Positions 47,667-59,830 of a stretch of 64,000 bases of DNA are shown here, in pieces (the first letter of the stretch is position 1; each line of letters starts with the position of its first letter). Origin of the DNA: Dioszegia crocea (Eukaryota > Basidiomycota > Tremellomycetes > Tremellales > Bulleribasidiaceae); assembly GCA_001600615.1 (NCBI GenBank), contig BCKK01000004.1, forward strand, positions 1,762,309-1,826,308, read 5' to 3'. A program made the position numbers and the translations under genes. Under the pieces are notes generated by a model. That model made no database searches. It worked only from the letters and a program-made list of their open reading frames with translations, and was not told where the DNA came from.

Positions 47667-50600
47667 ATGATGGCACTCACTCTACCTTCTCCTCTACCCA
47701 CCATCATTCACACGCCCAAGGACGACTGGACAGATGACCCTTCGTTCGACCTATCACTCACCTCATCCCTTACCCAGGGTATCCTACTCCCAGCGTCTCC
47801 TACCTCGTCCAACCCTCACTCTCGCTCGCACTCTCACTCGTCGTCTACATCAACCCGGGGATCTGGCGGAATGACGGGTAGCCCATTGAGGCAAATCCAC
47901 ACGTCCAAGCCAGTTATTGGGAAGAGTCTCAAGTCGCGCGAAGGAATTGAAGAGGAGGCGGAGGACGATGGCTTTGACTTTCCTGAGGATCTGGAGGTGA
48001 ATGAGGGAGGTCAAGGCGGAACGCTGAAGCGTCTGAGCCTACATTCGATGCCTGGAAGGATAGGAACGGGAATAGGCGGACGAGGGCCATCACCGGGGGA
48101 TGTCGCTGGAGACGACGCGTTCGAATTCCCGGATGATCTGGAAGTGGATGAGGAAGGTTTTCAGAGCGGTACTCTCAAAGCAGCTGCTGCTCCCCCCTCG
48201 AAGCCGGTCAGAAAAGGCATGGGAACCATAAGGCTGTCGGGCACAGTGATTGGGGTCGGGCCGAAGGGGGTCGGTACGATCACCCGACTTGGACGGCCTG
48301 CCGAAACGTCGCGTCCTGCGGAGACTGCCAAATCATCGCGAGCCCCAGACTTCGACCTGGACGAGCTGGAAGATCTTTTTGACGGTGCCGGACCGTCGAC
48401 ATTCTCCCTCCCCTCCACGCGATTGCCCAGCATCAACAAAACTGGTGGAAGTCTCTCATTCCCTCTATCCCTCTCGAATCGCGCCATTACCCCCTCTAAC
48501 GCCCTCGATGATCTTGACTTTGACTTCGACGACGAACTCAATGATGCAAATGGTGCAGAGGATGAGGATCAAGCTACACTAAAAGCTGGAGCGACGATCA
48601 AAGCACTACTCCCCCCTCCACGACCCAAACCGTCTTCCCACTCTGCCTCCACTCCTAAACCTTCCACTCGCCATGTCCCAGAAGAAGAGGCAGACATGGA
48701 CCTCGTCTTACCGCTCAGTATGACCAATCTCACTCTCGCCACGGCATCATCCCGTGCCCAATCATCCTCTTCCGCCAAACTCTTGAAACCCCGCGCGTCC
48801 ACCTCTACAATCCGATCAGATTGGGATTCGCCCTCTTCCGGCTGGGCTAGTAAAGGCGTGTGGGACGACGGCCCTTGGGGCAAAAGACCCCGCGCGTCAG
48901 AAACGAGCACAACGAGCATCTCGGAAGATATCGGCACACCACATCGGAAAGGCCGGGCGGTGGAGGTTGAGGTCGAGGGTGAAGAGGAGGGAGAAGAAAT
49001 GATGATGGGATTAGTTCTGCCCGAGCAAGATTTCTTTGAAGGACGGAGAGAAGGGGAGCTAAATCGGATCTTGGACCAAAAGCGGAAACCACAAGAAGCT
49101 TTCGTCTCGGCTGGTCGAGAACGGAGAGGGTGGGGAAAGCGGAATGGGCCAGAGGAGAAGGCAGGGCCGGATGAGAGTATGGAGGATGGACTGTTGTTTG
49201 ATGATCCCGGAAAAGAGTTGACTGGACATCGACTTCGCCAACAGAAGAAAATTCGGGGGATGGCGGGCGGGACAATCAAGAAGAGCAGTGCGGGCAAAGA
49301 GGCTGGGAGAGTCTCGACCGCTGTGGGATCTTGGGAGAAGGCGCGAGAGTCAGGCTGGGGCAGACATACCCCATTACCGGCTGTTGCACGGGAGCGGGAT
49401 GGAAGAGGATCAGGTGGGTTGGGTCTGTCAGGTACAGGGGTCGGAGTGGGACATCGAAGTCACTCTGCCACCGCAGCCGGGGTGATTGCCGCCTCTTCAC
49501 ACCACAACATCACTCCAGCGAATCGAGACTTCTCGTCAGCCTCAGCGATGGCTGGCTTTTCATCTACACCACACCGACATGCCGAACCCTCACATCCTCC
49601 ATCCTCGCGGCGAGATGTCGACAGACACGCCCAGGATAAGGAGGCGTCAACGCGGTCTCGTACTCAGTCGATGGCGCCACCGCCTACTCTGCCGCCTATC
49701 CCACCCACGACTCCCTCCAGGCGGCTTCGACATCAAAAGAGCCATTACCAAATCCCTCCATCGCCATCTCCTACTCTTACCCGGAACCAATCACTCTCCT
49801 CTCTACAAGATACATCGATTCATCCGCACCCCTCGTCGTCAGAGACAGGATCGGGGTCACGAGCAGACCCACCTGCGTCCACACCTCAGAAAGAGCGATA
49901 TCACTCCTCGACCAGCCGCCTTACAATGGGCACGTCATCTTCCCGCGCTAAAGCTCGTCCACCCATATCAGCCATATTTCCTCGGACCGAGATACACTCA
50001 ACACCCTCGTATGGATCAGGAGGGATGTACGCGAATCACTCGGCGTCGAGCTCGTCTACTTCCATATCGGGTCCGGCGAGGGGCCATACCCCTGGACATA
50101 GGAATGGGCAGGCACCCGTTCCAGTTCAGAGTCAGATGGTGGTTCCGCTTGGAGGAAGACGGAGGGGCTTGACGTCCAGTGGGGATAAGAAGAGGACATG
50201 GGGTGATGGGACGGAGTTGGAGGGGATTGAGGATTTGGAGGTGGAAGAGCCGAGTACGAGAGCGGGTAGTGGGATGGGGAGTGGGATAGGTTTGGGGAAG
50301 CCAAGTCGAAAAGGTGAGACCAGTCTCCAGCTCATAGATTCTCTCTCCTGTGCTGACGGAATACAGGTGATAGTCTGGGAAGATCTGCAATTCCGCCTCC
50401 TAAGCCTGCTGCCGAGACGGAGAAGCGGAAGAAGTCTAACGGAGGAAGTGTGTTGAAGCGGAGACCTAGGAAGGCTGCGGGTTTGATCAAGCACCTGGGT
50501 ACAGTGGATAAGAAAAAGGGTGAGTGCGGCGATTTCTTGGTACTCAGACCTGCAATTTCTCCCCGTTCTCCCTATCTTACTTCACCTCTCTACTCCCTCT

Positions 50601-51510
50601 CACTGTTTACTATACCTGCCCCGAGTGAACCTCCTTCCCTTCTGCCACCGCTACCGCAGCAAGACCTTTGTCATTCGATTCAGACAAAGGCTCGCCCGAA
50701 ATCTCCGTCTCTCCTCCCTGTGCGCACTCTGGGGTCCCTCAGCGTCTCGACGTTCCGCCTCCACTGTATTGAATCAACCTGCAACTCGTGTCAGGCTAAC
50801 AAGTAGTCGTTGGAGATATGACTTGGAATCCCACCTCACTCCGCTGGGAAGGTAATGAGTCTATCTTGCGCGATTTCGACTCCCCATCCGGTACACCTAC
50901 TTCCTCCTCCGGTCCTACTCGTCCCGCTCTGATCACACACTACACAGGTGGCGTAGTTCCACTCCCCACTTCCTCCTCATCAACTTCCGCTTCCGCCCTA
51001 GGCTCTGGCCACAGCCTCACAGCCTCGACTATCCGTATCGTTGGCGACATGCAGTTCGACCCAGAGCGAATGTGCTGGGTTTCCCTCGGGGACGAAGAGC
51101 CGGACCCTTTCGCGGATATGGCGGATGACGAGGATGATGAAGGCGGAGGAGCCACCATCACCAGGGCCAGTGGACGAAAGCTCGTATCTGTCGGTACGGG
51201 CCTTGGCGTCTCGGCTGGATCAGGCTGGAGCTCGAGATTGGCATCTGAGTCATCGGCGGGCGGGAGCGTCATGAGCTGGGAAGAAAGGGTGCGGGTCCGA
51301 GAAGCCGACAGAGAAGAAGGGGGTGGAGAGGGGACAGTCAGCGAGGAGCTATGGAGGGAGTGCATGGATGCGGAGGAGAGACATAGGAAAGAGATGAAGG
51401 GATGGGGATTGGGGCGGAGCGACCAGATGGGCAGGGAAGAGAGGCGAGATAGAGAAAGAAGAGAGGAGAAGAGGTTGTGGGAGATCAGGAACCTTGCCCT
51501 CAGGAGTTGA
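47667..51510 (+). CDS. BFA1: Byr4/Bfa1-type scaffold of the two-component GAP of the mitotic exit / septation network
   Basis: ATG at 47667 (MMALTLPSPLPTIIHTPKDD). A large exon encodes about 880 residues of acidic and Ser-rich disorder. It has repeated (D/E)FP(D/E)DLEV motifs (FDFPEDLEVNEGG, FEFPDDLEVDEEG, LDDLDFDFDDE) and the conserved block WDDGPWGKRPR. After introns, the last exon carries the Byr4/Bfa1 hallmark VVGDMTWNPTSLRWEGNE, followed by MQFDPERMCWVSL and an Arg/Glu-rich tail. Byr4 (fission yeast) and Bfa1 (budding yeast) bind the Cdc16/Bub2 GAP. They hold the Spg1/Tem1 GTPase off at the spindle pole body until spindle orientation is correct. The intron before VVGDM is long (about 285 nt) or hides one more small exon. 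Confidence 0.78.
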
Positions 51511-51605
51511 GTCGCAGCGGTAATTGCAGGTCAGAGAATACTCGTTAAATTGCGTGAACGTCGTCAAACGTCATGACTATGTACTTTCATTCGGGAGCAG
51601 ATACA

Positions 51606-53278
51606 CTAAGCAGCACTCGGGATCAACTTCGCCAAAATTTCTAACGCCCCAACACGAATCACCGCGCAAAAGCCGCTCGCCGCGATACCCGCCGCATCGT
51701 GATTGTATGCGCCGTACCCTCCCCAATCGCCAACCCTTCCCCTGATGAAACACCATGCGGAGTCGTTGATAATTCCGGTCACGACCCAAGCTGACCCGGC
51801 CAGGATCTGCCTAACGTAGGTGAGAGCGAAGATCGGGATGTATATCAGGCAAATCACCATTACGACTAATCCCCACATATGGGAGGTCGCCACTGCATAA
51901 TCGATGAAGTCTGGTACCTGTCAGCCTCAATATCATACTAATGTTTCCAGTAAGGGTCTAATTGATGCTAGGAATTGCTGCACGATCACCCAATCACCGC
52001 AGCCTACAAGAGATACATATAACCCCACCGTCCGACATGTGAGCGACTCGAACAGATCCCAAGCAACCAAAACTTCCAGATGACGCTTCTGCAATACACC
52101 CTGCACTCCTGATGATGCCACTGCTTCCTCTACGGGATATTATCTGAAACACCACGACGCCAGAGGGAGTCTTCGGTCATATCCAATCAGGTGTAGGCAC
52201 TCTTTATCCGTCGACGTCCGACACCCGAGCAGTCGTGCACTGCTGGATGCTGGACGCAACCAGAGTGCCCATACCGAAGTCTTGGATGATGATCGTTGAG
52301 CCCCTCTCAGCCTCGCCCTGTACCTGATAATGCCACGTAGAGGAAGGGTATCAATCATCATGATTGCAGGGCGCATTAAAAACTCGTCATGTGACTGAGC
52401 GGATTGCTTTGCATATGAAACGGATATCTCCCATGGCGGGCGTATGAGTTTATAAGTAGGTCTTGTCAGCATGACGGTGAGATTGGTGAGTGCACCTGAG
52501 TAATAGGGGTAGCCGAACTGGAATCTTGGTATACGGGATGAAGAGCGGAATATGAATCGACGAGAGACTTACTAAAGAAGACTTTGAATGGACTAGTGGC
52601 GGGCTGCGGCCTATAGTAGCCGAGCTCAGCAAAAGCCGAATCCGTGGTTGCTTGATCTTGCCCAATTACCGCCCTGGACAGTGCGCAGTCGGCAACGGCA
52701 CCTGTCTGGTCGTCGAGGTACGCTCGGCACCATCTCCTCCTCGCTTGGACCGGATCGACCTGAAACAAGTTAGCACTAAGTAAGCCTCGAACATTCCAGC
52801 TGATTCCCCTCGATGTGTTCTCTTCTCGACTCGCATGTTCCCTATCACCAACAGGACATCCTATTATCCCAGTCCAGCCATATCGCAGCCAATCTGTTGG
52901 CTGGATCAAGCCGTCATTGCTCCCGGATTCTCTGCCTTTCCTCTTCCGCTCGATCCTCTCCATCCGCTTCCGAACAGCCTCGATACCTCAGACTGGTCAC
53001 CGAGTATGTGTCCGACATCCCCTCTCATGGCAAAGCCCACTCGCACACCCAAATTATGGAAAATGATCAAAAAGGGTAATAGAAGGGAATAACTCACCAC
53101 AGCAGGTGCATTCGTCCCACTTCCCATCTGGGTCCCGCCCTGCTGACCTCCAGTCCCTGTCTGGTCAGATGCGCTGTAGTTGATAAGCTGACTTAGACTC
53201 ACCAGCTTGCCCTCCACCGGCCGGAGCAATCCCCATTCCCCCGAGCGGGATACCGGGCCCCTGGTTGTTCATTGCCAT
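51606..53278 (-). CDS. unresolved multi-exon gene encoding a membrane protein
   Basis: ATG at 53278 (MAMNNQGPGIPLGGMGIAPA) opens a Gly-rich N-terminus and a second Gly/Gln exon. Further down the strand are a coding-like exon (VDPVQARRRWCRAYLDD, QATTDSAFAELGYYRPQP), an exon reading VEEAVASSGVQGV and AWDLFESLTCRTVGLYVSL, and a last exon VPDFIDYAVATSHMWGL. The last exon runs into two hydrophobic stretches (VMVICLIYIPIFALTYV; SGFCAVIRVGALEIL) and stops at 51606. Not all joins could be fixed, and this may be two genes. I recognise no family. Confidence 0.4.
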
Positions 53279-53560
53279 CTTATTGATAAGATGAGCGTGT
53301 GGTGTAGCAGTGTCTTGTTAGGAGACCGCCGTGGATATCAGAGGGGTTTGACGCGATGGATGTCAGTATAAGGTGAGTAAGCGCCTGCGAGCCTGGAATG
53401 TTCGAGTCGACAGAAATAGGCCCGCTAAGAGCCTGCCGTTGCTGAGCCAAGCCTAATAAACATGAAACGCGTGAGACAAACAATAGCAATTACATATTGC
53501 TTACACTGGACAACCTACAATCCATCCCTTGTCTGCCTTAAGACATCCTGTCCGGGCAGT

Positions 53561-55373
53561 TCATAAAACGTATCGGAAGTGGGTGTTCTCGTTCTCAGTC
53601 TGACCCTTCATACCGTTGTCGGCAGAGATGAGGGGGTCGGCGGGTCCGTACATGGCGTCACGCTTCTTGTTGTCGCGCCACATGTAAGCCCATAGGATGC
53701 AGTGGCAGATGGTCTTGAGAACGTAGCCGGCCAACATGCAGTAAGCAGCGGTTTGGTAGCGGGGGGCTTCGCTCTCGAGGGCGGTGAGGGGACCGACGAT
53801 GTTACCGACACAGTAGCCGATGAAGATGCAGGAGGAGGTGACGATACGCTTGGAGTAGGATCCAATGTTGGTGGAGACCATGACGAGACCGATGGTGAAA
53901 CCGACGGACTGGACGTTGACCAACCAGAATCCGACGAGACGGGGCCAGTTGTTGGCGGTGGTGAAGGGGAGGAAGGACATCATGGCGGTACCGAGGACAC
54001 AGATCAAGTTTCCGCAGGTCATCATGAGGAGACGAGTGTTGGCGAACTGCAAGTCAGCGGGTATTGTCTATGAGGTGAAGTGATGAAACATACCTTGGTA
54101 GCAACGACACCGGCAATGAGGAGGGAGATGACCTGGAGGGATCGACCAGCGCAGTCCAAAAGGGCAGTCTGGAGGGTGTTGAAGCCGAGACCCTTAATGA
54201 TGGAACCGGAGAAGTTGGTAAGGACACCGTTGGGGACGGAGGAACCGAACATGGCAAGGGTGAGGAGCCAATTCTTGGGGTCCTTGAGGGCCTGGATTCC
54301 GTGCTCCCAGTTGAAGGTAGTGGTCTTCAATCCGACACCAGAGTTTGCAACACGACGGACCGCCATGGGTCTGTCCGCGGGCTTGAGCCATTTGGCAGAA
54401 GCTGGTCCGTCGGCGAGGAAGAAGTACAGAACAACACCGATGGCCATGGTGATGGCACCGAGGATGTAGAAGATGAGCTGCCATCGGGGAACGGGGTTGT
54501 CAGAGAGCTAGACCATCAGCGCGAGACCCCTAAGGAAGGAACAAACTTACACCCTGGATACCAGCAGCCATGAGGGCACCGATCATGCCTCCCCATCCGA
54601 CGGCGGAGTACCAGATTGTCTGCCTCAAGGGGACTTCGTCTCGTCGGTACCACCAACCAGTCATGAGGGAGAGACCTGATAAATCAGCGCGGCACTCAAA
54701 GACCAAAGTGCAAACTTACCAGGAGTAACGGCAGCCTCAAAGACACCGAGGAAGAATCGGGTAACCATGACGTGGGTGAAGTTCTTGGACCAGACCATGA
54801 CCAGAACGAGGACACCCCAGATGAAGGCGGAACCACCGAGAACACGACCGGCGTGCCATCTACCGAGCAGGTATGACCATCCGGGTTGGGCAACCATATA
54901 ACCACTGTGATGTCAGCAAAGCCAAGTGGGACAAAGGCAGTAGACTTACATGTAGAAGATGGCGGCACCGAGAGAGAACTGGTTTCCGCTCATGCCCATA
55001 GCAGTCTCCATACCGAAGACCTTGGCGTAGTTGAGAGCGGTTTTGTCGAGGTATTGAAGGGTCTGGGTGATGAGGAAAAGGGGGAGGAGGAACATGTCAA
55101 TACGCTTTCGGATACGCTTGTTCTGCTCGTCGGTCTGTGGTTGTAAGCTAGCGAACACCACGTGCGGGAGAAATGACTCACGATTTCGCCTTCGAGCTTG
55201 GAAGCCTCGTAGGCGGCAAGGCCGACATTGGTCTCGTCTTCCTCAGCAATGGCATCGGGGCGGTCAACGGTGTCGAGGTGCTTGACATTGCCCTTCTCGC
55301 CGTCAGTGGTGAAGTCGGAAATCTCCGACTCGTGACGGTTGAGGGTGGGGAGGGTGTTGATGTTGTTGGACAT
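53561..55373 (-). CDS. MFS transporter, Dal5 / anion:cation symporter family
   Basis: ATG at 55373 (MSNNINTLPTLNRHESEISD). A cytosolic acidic N-terminus is followed by RIDMFLLPLFLITQTLQYLD (TM1) and KTALNYAKVFGM, the Dal5/ACS signature of the first helices. LLGRWHAGRVLGG, FTHVMVTRFFLGVFEAAVTP and MTGWWYRRDEVPLRQTIWYS follow. The loop DGPASAKWLKPADR and the second six-helix half, to GNIVGPLTALESEAPRYQTA and LWAYMWRDNKKRD, complete a 12-helix protein of about 500 residues. The family takes up allantoate, ureidosuccinate, vitamins (biotin, nicotinate) or similar organic anions with protons; the substrate here cannot be told. Codon use is strongly biased to C-ending codons, which suggests high expression. 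The inverted GATA pair upstream fits nitrogen regulation. Confidence 0.85.
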
Positions 55374-55806
55374 GGCGGGAGGAGTCAGCGGGGAAGGAGA
55401 GGAAAAAGAGGAAGGAGAGGGGAGCGATGGGTCTTCTGACCAATGAGCGCCCCGGTCTTATACCTTTTCCTTCTTCGCTCTTGGTAACATTCAGGGGACT
55501 CTGTCTACCCTGCCATCCCCGCGATTCCCCATCGCTCTGCGACATCTTCCGGGGAGATTCTTACTCTTTCTTACTGCCTTCAGTAAGAATGTGAGCTGAA
55601 AAGCGGATCCCCCACACCCCCGCATTAGCTTGGCTGTACTAAAACGCGGAGATTCGAAAATAGATTGAAGGATGCAGGTGGATCAGTCAGTTGCCGCACT
55701 TCTGCCGATTACCTGAATGCCTGATTTTCGAATTCCTGCTGATGAGTTCGAGTTTTCCGTTCCATTCCGATAGGAGTGTGGGGTTTCGGGTGGGGATCGT
55801 GGGGCC

Positions 55807-55826
55807 GATAAAGTCGAGACCTTATC
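55807..55826. promoter_or_regulatory. inverted pair of GATA-factor sites
   Basis: GATAA and CTTATC face each other across about 9 bp, about 435 bp upstream of the permease ATG. Closely paired GATA sites are the usual binding layout of nitrogen-regulatory GATA factors (Gln3/Gat1/AreA). Confidence 0.4.
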
Positions 55827-55942
55827 GCGGGTCCGGGGTAGCGTTTAAAGTCGGAACTACGTGGCTATTCTGGGTGGCTGGGCAGGGATCGACGCCGTAA
55901 GTCGATCTGAGACAGCCGGGGAAAGTCGGGGAGATGAGTGGA

Positions 55943-56054
55943 GGTGACATACTGTGACGCCTCCCGATCGGTCGAAGTCTAACTGTGACAGTGAGGAGAG
56001 CTTATGAACCTGTGACAGTCTGTGACATCAGATCACCGGCGGGTTAGTGTGACA
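55943..56054. promoter_or_regulatory. cluster of six GTGAC motifs
   Basis: Within 112 bp the plus strand has GTGAC six times, five as TGTGAC and four of them followed by A. This is far above chance density. The bound factor is unknown; TGACA-type cores are bound by TALE homeodomain and some bZIP proteins. Confidence 0.4.
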
Positions 56055-56870
56055 CCCGACTTTTACCGTCTCAGACCGAGATGCGGTATGGCAGTGTCAA
56101 AGTGATGTTAATGTATGAGCAGATGAACAGTCAATATTGCAGAGCCATCAATAGCATCAGCACTACTCAACAGTCATGAACCCGAGGGTTGCAGAGACAC
56201 GCAGCCAGTCAGACAACTCGAGCCATGGATATTCGTCAGTACCATCGTGACTCCCCGGACGACTGTCCTCCTAGCGCAATCACACATCGATCCACAGTGA
56301 CGAAGAGGGAAGTAAGTATGATCAGCCTGAGCCAGCACAACATTACACGTTCGTCTTCCTGTTAATGGGGTCAAGTACAACAGAGCACGAGATGGAGATT
56401 GACTCAGGGAACAAGAGATTGGCTGATATCGTGCCTGAACGCAGCCCCCCTCCTTCGGCCTCCGGACCTCCTTTCGGGTCCCTTGAACCTCCTTTGAGTT
56501 TGCACCGTTTTGCTCCATGAACGTGAGGCCACATCTCTCGTTCCGTCCAGACGACGTCCACCACAGTCCGACTGACGGGTCCGCTGAGGCACGTATGGAA
56601 GAGGAAGAGGGACTAGCGCCGCCACAATAAGTCCCGAAGCCGCGGTGGTCGATTTTCGGCGAAGAACGTTTTGCACGTTCGTCTTCATCTCTCCTTCTCA
56701 GCAGCTAGTATCATGCGTCCAATGCGGTACGTGGTATGCACGTCTTTGTCTTCTAGCCAATCAGCATCGCTGCATAGCACTAGACTACTGCTTGTCGACC
56801 TGTCTCTGGGAGTACAATACGGATGACCTAAACACCCCCTCTCATCCATCCCGGATTCCCCATCGTCAAG

Positions 56871-59144
56871 ATGATTTCTCTCATCTCACTCCTCCCGCTC
56901 TTGTCCCTTGGACTGGTCTCGGCTTCACCAGCTCTGATCTCCAAGAACCTCAACTACCGCTCGCCTTACAACGCCCACCCCGCCCTAGCTATCGATGTCA
57001 AGGCGGTCCACGAGCGCCACACCATCGCCCGCCGCGATGTTGACCATGAGCTTGCGAAACGGCAGTTGCAGGCTCCTCGACCTTCTGGATCTCCCGAAGA
57101 GTATCCTGCGCCCAACTACGGGCTAGGAATCACAGACTGGGAGAACTCGGGTTATGTCTATGCTGGGAATCTGAACTTTACCCATAGCGTCGCTTCTGGT
57201 ATGTCTCCGTTCTGAGCAAGGCTAGAGCAAGTGAGCAGAAGTTGACTTGCTAGGCGATCCTTATGACTACTCCGTCCTGCTCTGGACTCGAGTCTACCCC
57301 ACCGACGCTTTCCGCATTGACATCCCCCTATGTGTTACTTATAAGGTGTACGATGGGGAGAATGGGCAGGGCAAGGTGGTCTCGGAGGGTTGGGCATTGA
57401 CAGGCCCGGATGTGGACTACACCGTCAAGGTGGGTCCTGGCTTTCATTACGCACATTCATCCGAGCTGACACCCTTCAGGTCGAAGCCGACGGTCTATCA
57501 GCTAGCAAGTGGTACTCATACCAATTCGCCAACTGCGCCAAGCCCGACAACAAGTCGCCCATGGGCCGAACGAGGACCGCTCCGGGAAAGACAGCCAAGG
57601 ACGTTGGCACTCAACGCTTCGCCATCTACTCTTGCTCAAACTACCCCAAGTGAGTGACCCTTTTCTTAAGATAAGCGATACCGCTGACCTTGCAGCGGCT
57701 TCTTCTCTGCCTACTCCGGTCCTGTTGTTCATAAAGACGCCGACTACGTCGTCCACCTCGGCGACTACATCTACGAGTACGCCACTGGCGGTGCTGGTAT
57801 TGGCCGCATACCCTCGAAAGGCGCCGAGATTGCCACTCTCGACGACTACCGAAGGAGGTACGACCAGTACCGTACGGATGTCGACTTGGTATCTATGCAC
57901 GCCAACCTCCCCATCATTGCCATTTGGGATGATCACGAGTAAGCTCTCCATTCTTCTTTGAGTGATGCCCAGGCTGATTCCACAGGACTGCCAATAACGA
58001 CTGGAAAGCTGGATCTTCCAACTCCAACGACTCAATCGCCACAGGCGGCTGCGCCTACTCCAACAACACCGTCTGTTTCTCCGACCGCGCCCTTCACGCC
58101 AAGCGCGCATACTTCGAGTGGATTCCCATCCGCCAGGTCGAGCTTGCGGACCAAGCTCGGATCTTCCGAGACTTCCGATTCGGTGATTTGCTCGATGTTA
58201 TCGCTGTTGACACCCGCAAGTACGACCGAGACATTACGGATCTTACCTACAACATCGACTACGTTGCGGATCTCGCTCAGGATCTCAAGTCGGACCGCAG
58301 TATTGTCGGTGAGAAGCAGGAACAGTGGATTGAGGATAAGCTGTCTGAGAGTGAGAAGAGGGGCACGACTTGGAAGTTGGTCATGAACCAGGTCATCTTT
58401 GGAACGTGAGTGATAGCTCTCACGCTTGGAAACTAGACTGACGATACAGTATCAACCACCGATGGACTAGTCAGACACCTGACAAGGCCACATTCATCAT
58501 CAACTACGATGGTCAGTATTGTCCTCCATTCCGGATATGGACGCTGCTGACACTACAGCCTGGGATGGATACCAAGCCAACCGCGCTCGCCTCCTAAAAC
58601 ACATCGACTCAAACAAGATCGACAACGTCGCCTTCTTCACTGGCGATACCCATGCCAACTGGCTCTTTGAGAACAACCTCGAGACTACTCTTCAGGGCGG
58701 TAACGACACCCGAGCGCTCAAGAACATCAGCACTACGACCAACTCTTACCAGCGCGGCACGGTCGTCGAGTACGGTGGTACCGCCGTTAGCTCTAATGGA
58801 TGGGGTAACAACTGGGGCAGCTACGAGAACTCCACTGTTGGAGCGAAGAGGATGGTGGAGAACAACCCCAGTCTGTTATATGCCGATGCGTTCCGTGAGT
58901 CTCTGCTCCCTCTGCTGGTTGATTGAAGTATGCTAATCCCTGTGCAGACCGAGGATACATGACGGTGTCTGTCAACTATACCCACCTCGAGACCACCTGG
59001 TACGAGTATCCCGGCAACCAGCAACAGCGCGTGCCCAACAACCGTACGATGGCCTTCCGGGCGGTCCAGGAGGCGGGTATGAACCAGATCAAGAGGCCTT
59101 TGATGCAGCCCAAGTTCGGGGCAGTCAAGCCGGGCAACTTCTAG
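56871..59144 (+). CDS. secreted PhoD-type alkaline phosphatase / phosphodiesterase
   Basis: ATG at 56871. Signal peptide MISLISLLPLLSLGLVSASP, then a basic propeptide-like segment ending in KRQ. Joined exons give FTHSVASGDPYDYSVLLWTR (PhoD N-terminal motif), YSYQFANCAK, VVHLGDYIYEYATG (metal-binding Asp and Tyr), IIAIWDDHETANND (DDHE and Asn metal ligands), FGDLLDVIAVDTRKYDRDI, TTWKLVMNQVIFG and FFTGDTHANWLF (GDTH metal ligands), with VVEYGGTAVSSNGW and VNYTHLETTWY near the end. All expected catalytic residues are present. About 600 residues with many N-x-S/T sites. PhoD enzymes are Fe/Ca-dependent phosphomono/diesterases acting outside the cell. Eight exons; stop at 59142-59144. Confidence 0.88.
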
Positions 59145-59830
59145 ATGTGTGGATGGAGTTCAAGGGGGGATATAGAGGGGAAGGGGGACAAACCGTTATA
59201 ATGTCAGAAGAAAAGAATGCTAAAATAGAAGTCTGCATGTAAGCTCCGACTCATATACACCAACTTGCGCTGCTACTTGAACAGAGTGAGGGAGAGTCTG
59301 GCATGTCCCGTGGCAGATGTCGGCCGTTGGACGAGGCGTGACGAGCCGTGACAGGCCCGATCTCGGATCAAACATCTGAAACACTGACACACAGATACGG
59401 TGATGGGAGATGAAACACACACACACAGACACACACCTTTCCAACGCCACCCCCTTGCCGGCTGCGGGACACACACCCCGATCTCCGGCGGCTTTGCGAC
59501 CCCCTCCTTTGGATCTCCGCATCGCGATTCAGCTTCGCATTCGACATCCATCGCCCACACTACCAGGCACCATCAGTCCCTTTGGGTTAGGCCACATACA
59601 CCCCCTCGTGTCCCTTCCCTCCGCTTTGGTTCTCCGCGTTTGGATGACATGATCCAAGCTCCGACATCCTCCGATCAGAGAGTGTAAGGAGGAGATTTGA
59701 ATCTCTTCTTGCGTTTGCCCATCAAGGTCACTTTCCCCCAACCCCCAAAAAGGCCCCGGCTGCTCTTGCCTAGCCCACTTCCCCACACCCCACACTCCTC
59801 TACCCCTCTCAAAACCACCCAACTACAATC
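59145..59830. other. intergenic region with microsatellite
   Basis: 686 bp between two plus-strand genes. It contains the CA tract at 59415-59437 and a pyrimidine-rich leader just before 59831. Open frames in both orientations are low-complexity and not supported. Confidence 0.5.
59415..59437. repeat. CA dinucleotide microsatellite
   Basis: About 23 bp of ACACAC with one GAC interruption. Confidence 0.75.

Larger units (their letters stand above)
55374..56870. promoter_or_regulatory. long divergent promoter, permease / PhoD phosphatase
   Basis: 1.5 kb without a supported gene. It contains an inverted GATA pair (55807-55826), a further CGATAGG near 55769, a cluster of GTGAC motifs (55943-56054) and a pyrimidine-rich stretch just before the permease ATG. 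Small open frames between 56174 and 57043 overlap the phosphatase leader and are not called. Confidence 0.5.

Noticed and set aside
48569..49297. Long minus-strand frames over the Byr4-like gene
   Set aside because: Antisense shadow of a Ser/acidic-rich exon; the plus strand has the conserved Byr4 motifs.
49486..50172. 228-codon plus-strand frame in the Byr4-like gene, other frame
   Set aside because: Composed of Arg/Pro/His repeats typical of a shifted Ser-rich frame; no start context or splice support.
56645..57043. Plus-strand frame overlapping the start of the PhoD gene
   Set aside because: Out of frame with the signal peptide and catalytic motifs of the phosphatase, and without its own domain.
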